The notes under the pieces were generated by a model. That model was not told where the DNA came from. It was given only the letters and a program-made list of their open reading frames with translations, and searched no databases. From Gerris lacustris (taxonomy: Eukaryota > Arthropoda > Insecta > Hemiptera > Gerridae), in contig OX578277.1 in assembly GCA_951217055.1 (NCBI GenBank), positions 112,658,514 to 112,722,513 on the forward strand: DNA of 64,000 bases, written 5' to 3'. Numbering within the stretch: position 1 is the stretch's first letter; each line of letters starts with the position of its first letter. The position numbers and the translations under genes were made by a program. This document shows positions 56,372-64,000 of the stretch, piece after piece.

Positions 56372-56935
56372 ATACCATAATACAAGTGGTTTCATCGCCA
56401 CATATATGCTATATCGACATTACATTCTGGAATTAACGACTTCATAATAATACATTAATGTACTTATACTTATCTGAACGTGATACTTATCTGTACATAT
56501 ACCATAATACAAGTGGTTTCATCGCCACATATATACTACATCGACATTACATTCTGGAATTAACGACTTCATAATAATACATTAATGTACGTGATACTTA
56601 TCTGTACATGATACTTATCTGTACTTGATACTTATCTGAACGTGATACTTATCTGTACTTGATACTTATCTGAACGTGATACTTATCTAAACGTGATACT
56701 TATCTGTACTTGACACTTATCTGAACGTGATACTTATCTGTACTTGATACTTATCTGTAATTGATACTTATCTGAACGTGATACTTATCTGTACTTGATA
56801 CTTATCTGTACTTGATACTTATCTGAACGTGATACTTATCTGTACGTGATACTTATCGGTACTTGATACTTATCTGTACTTGATACTTATCTGTACGAGA
56901 TACTTATCTGAACGTGATACTTATTTGTACGTGAT
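56372..56935 (+). repeat. Compound minisatellite, TGATACTTATCTG units
   Basis: First a ~90-base block (ACCATAATACAAGTGGTTTC to CATTAATGTAC) occurs twice (from 56372 and 56501). Then about twenty 17-base units of the type GTACTTGATACTTATCT, alternating with GAACGTGATACTTATCT. Units resume after the MITE, to about 57190. Confidence 0.95.
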
Positions 56936-56938
56936 TTA

Positions 56939-57141
56939 AGGCGGAAACACCCTACCATCACCTGAAAAAAGTGTGCGGTGTTAATTTAGTAAGGTTTGTA
57001 TACATTGCAGCTACACTATTGTCACGTCACGTGACGTGATAATAGTGTAGCTGCAATGTATACAAACCTTACTAAATCAACACCGCACTTTTTTTCACGT
57101 CATATCACGTCACGTGACGTGATGGTACTGTGTTTCCGCCT
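56939..57141. mobile_element. 203-bp PIF/Harbinger-like MITE
   Basis: Ends AGGCGGAAACAC and GTGTTTCCGCCT. TTA flanks both sides (56936-56938, 57142-57144), and deleting the element with one TTA restores the minisatellite. Almost the whole element is a palindrome (ATTTAGTAAGGTTTGTATAC paired with its complement). The centre and right part contain CACGTCACGTGACGTG, itself palindromic. The 3-bp TTA duplication is typical of PIF/Harbinger (Tourist-like) MITEs. Confidence 0.9.
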
Positions 57142-57487
57142 TTATCTGTACGTGATACTTAGCTGAACGTGATACTTATCTGTTCGTAATACTTATATGT
57201 TGAAATAGCCATTTATGGTGGTTGACACTTAACTGAATTGATAATGAATCTTATAGGTTTATAATATAATGTATTTTTTGTTTGGATGTCTGTTTGCTCT
57301 CGGATCCGGTGCGGGCTGGACTCAGCGTGCTTGTATCCCGTCGGTCAGTAAGATATTGAAACATGTGTTGAGCTGTCGGCAGTCTCTCAAATTAGTAGAA
57401 ATCTCGCCTTTGCGTGCAAAGTAAAGCAGGTAGACGCAGCCGCTTCCATATATCATTACATTCGCCAGGTCGTAGTACAGTTGTTGG

Positions 57488-59010
<1,523 letters not shown>

Positions 59011-59019
59011 AATGTTTAG

Positions 59020-59759
59020 CCCCAACAACGAAACCTCGACCGCTCCTCATCTTAATTATATTGTCTAAACACATCTTCTCAATCATCACACTAAACTAAT
59101 CGTGTAATAAAATTTGGCAGCGAATAATTTCATCATCAATAATTTCATTTCCATGATACGCTGTTTTAAATCTAAAATATCCAAGATAATTTTTAAAAAA
59201 TAATTAATCAATAGGCTCAAGGCTGAATTATATATTATTTTATTATTAGACGTAAAGCTTTTTAAGCTATAATCGGCTTTAATATAAATTTAAGTCTTTA
59301 AAAATTGTAAATGATTCATGCAACGATGAATCACGCTAAGTACATTAGGCTGTATAGTGGGCTATATCATGGGGTGTTTTATTTTATGCTATTTGGCTGA
59401 TGTATAAGTAAGAAATAGAATTTTAGAGGTAACAGACTTTATTAGATACATTAAATTTATTCTCATAGTATGTTTCACTCATTAGTTTATGTTTATATTC
59501 TGTAGGACTAAATTCTGTAGTCATATGAACTCATTTTTTATGAGATTAACTAGTCCGATGTAAATATTTAATTACTCTTTGGATTAATAATAGCATTTGC
59601 TTTGTTTCAACCAAGATTATGTCGAACTTACTCTGGGTAAGTAAATCTCAAAGGAAAAAATTGATCTGATTTGGACTAATTTAGTTGCTGGCTTAATACG
59701 TCTGAAAGCAATGTTCTAAAAAGAAATTAGACTTTGTATCCTTTACCAAAAAAAATATT
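59020..59759. other. No gene seen
   Basis: AT-rich intronic sequence. Confidence 0.4.
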
Positions 59760-60270
59760 CTGGCAATCAGTGTGGCACATAGCTTCCTCGTGTCCTATTA
59801 ATGGATGAATGATCTCATGAGAATTGATCGTGGGATTGCTTAATATATTTCGATTCCCAGAGAAGTTACTTTTATTTTTGTTCAATATTAAATGTGTGCA
59901 GATGGTTGAAGTTAATATGGACACCAACTGCGAGCTACTTTCAACAAACCATACACATACCTCTAATCGGATGATTACGCTTAAAAAAGTAGTTAATAAA
60001 TAAAAGGTTTGTGTTCATGGGAAGAGAAGGAAATGGGCGCAGAAGATTGAAATGAATTCGCCATTATGACCACTATACCATCTAAATTTAATTCGAATCA
60101 GACTAGTAGTTTTTAAGATCCATTGACAGACAAAAACGAGTCTAATATAATGTCCCCTGATATCTAAATAGGGGTTCTGTCTAGGAATTTTTAAATTCGT
60201 TTATATTTTATATCAATATCGTTTCCAGAAAAATTAAAATGCTTCCGTTACCTTTGGTAAGCTTTCAAGC
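59760..60270 (-). repeat. Family X, full-length diverged copy
   Basis: Reverse strand, from CTGGCAATCAGTGTGGCACA to CCTTTGGTAAGCTTTCAAGC, with the AGAAGATTGAAATGAATTCG block and a much reduced tetranucleotide tract. Confidence 0.7.
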
Positions 60271-60319
60271 AAAAACAACCATAAACAAAAATACATCAGC
60301 TGGTACTAAATACAAGTGG

Positions 60320-60905
60320 GTTATAAGTACTTTAGTATGTGATCAGTAAACAGATGGGTATAAACTACTTCAGAATGCCATCAGTAAACAGATTGGTTTT
60401 AACTAATTTAGTATGTCATCAGCTACAATTTGGTTTTAACTACTTTAGTATGTCATCAGCAAACAGATGGGCTTTAACTACTTAATTATGTCATCAGCAA
60501 ACAATTAAGTTTTAACTACTCTAGTATGTCATCAGTAAACAGATAGGTTAAATCTTCTTCAGTATTTCATCAGCAAACGGATGAGTTTTAACTAATTTAG
60601 TATGTCATCAGCAAACAATTAAGTTTTAACTACATTAGTTTGTCACCAGGAAACAATTTGGTTTTAACTACTTCAATATGGCATGAGCAAACAGATGGGT
60701 TATAACTTCTTCAGTATGTCATCAGCAAAAAGATGGGTTTTAACTACTTAATTATGTCAGCAGTAAACAAATTGGTTTTAACTACATTTGTATGTTATCA
60801 GCAAACAGATGGGTTTTAACTACTTTAGTATGTCATCAGTAAACAGATAGGTTTAACCTATTTCAGAATGCCATTAGTAAACAGACGATTCTCAGCTACT
60901 TTATT
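60320..60905 (+). repeat. ~40-bp minisatellite, about 14 units
   Basis: Diverged units built from GTATGTCATCAGCAAACAGA and TGGGTTTTAACTACTTTA. Confidence 0.9.
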
Positions 60906-61469
60906 GTTTCTTCAATATACAAATGGGTTTCAAATACTTCATTAAACAGATGTAAACTTGTATCTATTGAACATTTGTTATTGAAATAATAAACACTATA
61001 ATCTTATTAATTTCCTCATTAAGTTCTATTGACTCGGAATATAAAATTTTAAAATCAGATCAAATCCATTTTAACTGTAGGTAAGAATTTAAAGGCTTTA
61101 TCCTGTATTGCTTGTTGGGAGCAAACTCAAGGAGCCGTAGTGAGTTTACCTTTGGCTCAAGCGTATAAGGGGTTAATTTAATTTTACTTTCCGATTATAA
61201 ATCGATATATATAAGCTCTTAAAAGTTTTCCACAGCTTGAAAACTTCTGATAAAAGCGTCTAAAGGGATTCTCCGTTAATGAGACACGTTTAAAGTTGAA
61301 CGATATATTAGTTAACTCGTAAATTAACTAATGAAGAAGTGGATTCTTCGTGAGCTTATATCGAACTTACTGTAGTAAGTAAAACTCCATCATAGTGACA
61401 TTGTTTGTGAAGAAAAATAACTAATATTTAGCACAAAATGGGTTCATCCATTTAAGTTGTTAATCCTCT
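60906..61469. other. No gene seen
   Basis: AT-rich; no coding segment or terminal repeats recognised. Confidence 0.4.
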
Positions 61470-61645
61470 GAAGAGTGACTGTTATTTAGTTTTTGGTTCT
61501 TGGAAGACTAATTGTTATTTAGTTGTTGGTTCATAGAACATTAACTGAAATTTTGTTTTTTGTTCATGGAAGACTAACTGCTGGTTCACAGAGCACTAAC
61601 TGTTATTTAGTTGTTGGTTCGCAGAATACTGACTGTTGTTTAGAC
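61470..61645 (+). repeat. Diverged tandem repeat, ~45 bp units
   Basis: Four units with ACTGTTATTTAGTTGTTGGT and TCATAGAACATTA-like blocks. Confidence 0.75.
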
Positions 61646-61707
61646 TAGACCTCGTGACTCTGTGACGTCTGTATGTTATTTTAAGGACAGCAGAAGCCAC
61701 CTTGAAG

Positions 61708-62352
61708 TTAGTAGAAAGGGAGAAGGTAAGACAAGTCTAGCAACCAGATCCCATTTGGATCCATTTTGGTCCATTTTGCCAACTCCTGAATCTCACACCC
61801 ATCAAACCACCTCAGTTGTACCCGCAAGTCTCCTTGATTGGGTAATAAAGGAGAGGATGTCTTGCCACTTTCCAAGTTTACAAGTTCCTCCTCCTTGTAC
61901 TCTCCCGGTCCTAAAGTGTGAAAGTGTAGTTTCCCATCTCCTTTAAATACTCCCATAAAGTGGTAAGCTCTCTCTTCTTCTTCACCGCTTGCTGGGCAGG
62001 AGGGATCTTCGATTTTTAATAATTTCGGGTGACTCTTAAGCTGACCATGACCATGTTTCTCAGATTGGGACTATTCAATCCCATGAACCATTTGGTTTTT
62101 CTTTTGTATAGTTTTGGTAGCTTCCCACCGTTCTTATCCATGCCACTTTTTGATGAATGATTCTGACTTTAATAGCCTATCCAGTGACCTGTAAAATTTG
62201 GACTCCGGTCCACAAATCGACATGGAAGCTTCCTTCTCACCTGCGTTATCTACTTTCTCATTTCTGGGTTCCCTGCGAGTCCTGAGACTCAAAGCAGTGT
62301 AACCACCTTTTCCACTGCAAGCAACAAGCCAATATGAATTCAGTCTCAATTC
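61708..62352 (-). pseudogene. Non-LTR retrotransposon ORF2 C-terminus (RNase H and zinc knuckle), dead
   Basis: One reverse-strand frame with two in-frame stops. From upstream: EPRNEKVDNAGEKEAS and ICGPES (the GNE.AD..A...A....GPE end of the retrotransposon RNase H domain), LLKSESFIKKWHG, a stop, ERWEATKTIQKKNQMVHGIE, a stop, SEKHGHGQLKSH, then KIEDPSCPASGEEEERAYHF, a degraded C-x2-C..H knuckle (second Cys now Ser). This matches the tail of I/R1/jockey-type non-LTR elements. All upstream domains are missing from this frame. Stop at 61708-61710. Confidence 0.75.
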
Positions 62353-62523
62353 CTCGTCGGTTGTTTTATGACCTTTAAGCCAAAAGTATGACGTTTATTT
62401 TTTGTAAAAATTTAGCCTTTATGTGAAGCATTTCGTTATTTTGGAGGGAAACATTTCAAAGAAGATTTCAATATTTCATGAATACAAAATTATATTTACA
62501 ATATATGTAATAAATGATAATAA

Positions 62524-62663
62524 TTAGCAGAATGCTTCAACATTATAAAAAGTAATCATGTGTTGTTCTATATTCTCCAGCGTTAAATTGGTTCTTTTAG
62601 TAGAATTTTAAACTTGGAAAAAGACCTTTCGACATCGGCAGATGAGATGGAAGCAAATTTCAT
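62524..62663 (-). pseudogene. hAT transposase C-terminal dimerisation domain, frameshifted
   Basis: The reverse strand reads MKFASISSADVERSFSKFKI, then LLKEPI and a stop; in the next frame it continues NLTLENIEQHMITFYNVEAF with a Cys and a stop. ADVERSFSKFK..L and NLT.ENIEQ are the hallmark of the hAT C-terminal dimerisation region. A one-base frame change splits it. The catalytic domain is absent, and it lies between the two retrotransposon RNase H copies. Confidence 0.85.
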
Positions 62664-62681
62664 GCATGACACCAAAAAACC

Positions 62682-62946
62682 ATTTGGTTTTTCTTTTGTT
62701 TAGTTTTGATAGCTTCCCACCGTTCTTATCCATGCCACTTTTTGATGAATGATTCTGACTTTAATAGCCTATCCAGTGACTTGTAAAATTTGGACTCCGC
62801 TCCACAAATCGACATGGAAGCTTCCTTCTCACCTGCGTTATCTACTTTCTCATTTCTGGGATCCCTGCGAGTCCTGAGACTCAAAGCAGTGTAACCACCT
62901 TTTCCACTGCAAGCAACAAGCCACAATGAATTCAGTCCCAATTCCT
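62682..62946 (-). pseudogene. Second copy of the retrotransposon RNase H tail
   Basis: 265 bases closely matching 62085-62350, with a few substitutions (GAES for GPES, KSLDRL for RSLDRL). Both copies carry the same stop after KKWHG, so the duplication happened after the element was already inactive, or the sequence is an untranslated repeat. Confidence 0.8.
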
Positions 62947-62949
62947 CGT

Positions 62950-63940
62950 CAAATCAGCACCTTGATCTCTTGATGGGCATTGATGTTACCTAATCACCTT
63001 GCCTAAATCGTCTTCATTTTAATCACCTTACATCATGATTTTTAATAGCATTAAACTCATTTTTCCTTAAAAAAAAAAAAGTTTCTACAGCCCTTAATAA
63101 TTTGGAATTTTGCTGTCTGTAGATTTGAAAATTTAATGGTAATATTATCATTCCCGGATCATCTCGAATTTCCGGATCTCATTTCAGCGATTGTTTTGAC
63201 GAGACCAAATTAAATACTAATCACTCGTTGTGTTTCAAAAACATAAGTGGCTGTGACAAAACACTAATAGGTATTAAAAATTGAATATTTTCTAAAGAGA
63301 TAAACATAAATATTATTAAATATTTTAGCGAAATCGTTCTGATATTTTAAATACTTAATCATTTTTCCGGAATTTAAATATTTAAAAAAGGCTTGACACT
63401 CGTAGTCGTAATATTTAACATCATTTATGCATGATTTTTACATTATATTCTTCTTAGTTCAGCTGACTTGGGTCGAAAAGTTTCCAAAAAGAAAATTATG
63501 TTAATTAATTCGTTTAGGCGTTAGATTCAAGTTGAATGCCGCAATAACTCGCCGCCTTGTTAATAAAACTAAAGATTTTAGAAACCAAGATGAAAATTTA
63601 ATTAATTATTACAATGGAATCCGACAAAACAACACAAGTTGTTTTTCCGACTAAACTTTTCTCATAATAATTATGATTAAAAACTTTTCTCTTGGATTTT
63701 CAAATTCAAAGCTTTACTGCATCTATAGAGATGAGTTTTAATATGCTTTTCTTTCCTTGCCTCAACTAAATAATAAACTAGTTAAGCTTATGAAATAATT
63801 ACAATAAAATAAAATAAACATGTTTGTAATAATTAATGATTTTTAAAATATGAATCTTTAGGATATCTTACTGATTGTGGTACAAGCCGATGTTTTGGTT
63901 ATTTCACGCTATTTATTACGTGTCACCCAATTAGCTCCTC
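62950..63940. other. No gene seen
   Basis: AT-rich; no receptor exon or transposon end recognised. Confidence 0.4.
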
Positions 63941-63942
63941 AT

Positions 63943-64000
63943 CAGCATTAACGAAAAAGACTTCATCAGTATAACGTAAAAGACTTCATTAGCATTAACG
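63943..64000 (+). repeat. Start of a tandem repeat cut by the window end
   Basis: Two to three units of CATCAGCATTAACGAAAAAG and ACTTCATCAGTATAACGTAA type; the array probably continues beyond the window. Confidence 0.7.

Overview
This window looks like non-microbial, AT-rich animal DNA from an arthropod, most likely an insect. Split exons carry GT-AG boundaries, and the rest is transposon fragments, tRNA-derived repeats, minisatellites and long TA runs. The species cannot be fixed from the sequence; a large, transposon-rich insect genome is the best guess.

The one host gene I can support is on the + strand: four consecutive exons (3917-3981, 40621-40841, 44979-45061, 47695-47835) of a Cys-loop ligand-gated chloride channel. 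The closest match from memory is the insect pH-sensitive chloride channel (pHCl) group. Splice phases join cleanly (0, 2, 1), giving about 170 residues of the extracellular domain: the WxPD motif, a Cys-X13-Cys loop with FPFD, and the region up to loop C. The signal-peptide exons lie left of the window and the four membrane helices right of it. The first intron here is 36.6 kb and the last exceeds 16 kb. Each exon has its own unrelated minisatellite nearby.

Region by region. 0-3.9 kb: a TIR element and minisatellites. 4-11 kb: tRNA-like SINEs, a piggyBac-like MITE (8093-8634) and dispersed families called here X, T and Z. 11.6-16.0 kb and 21.8-24.3 kb: tandem arrays of a 348-bp unit with a 72-nt tRNA-like sequence (12 and 7 complete tRNA-like copies), flanked by segmental duplications. 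17-20.4 kb: a nest of elements (family Y interrupted by a TA-duplicating MITE and by family X). 27.4-29.0 kb: family Z interrupted by a 5'-truncated non-LTR retrotransposon. 29.3 and 33.7 kb: palindromic copies of the tRNA-like family. 31.8-32.7 kb: a near-perfect 868-bp palindrome. 39.8-40.3 kb: a foldback element beside exon 2. 44.0 kb: an RTE-type reverse transcriptase remnant. 45.9-46.8 and 50.6-52.2 kb: TIR elements. 52.6-53.5 and 57.5-59.0 kb: two more giant inverted repeats. 56.9 kb: a 203-bp PIF/Harbinger-like MITE inside a minisatellite. 61.7-62.9 kb: dead non-LTR RNase H copies on either side of a hAT transposase C-terminus.

Apart from the receptor, nothing here looks like an intact gene. 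The items that most deserve a second look are the homogeneous tRNA-like arrays, the same family also occurring as palindromes, a recurring hammerhead-like motif in unrelated inverted repeats, and the exon-associated minisatellites.
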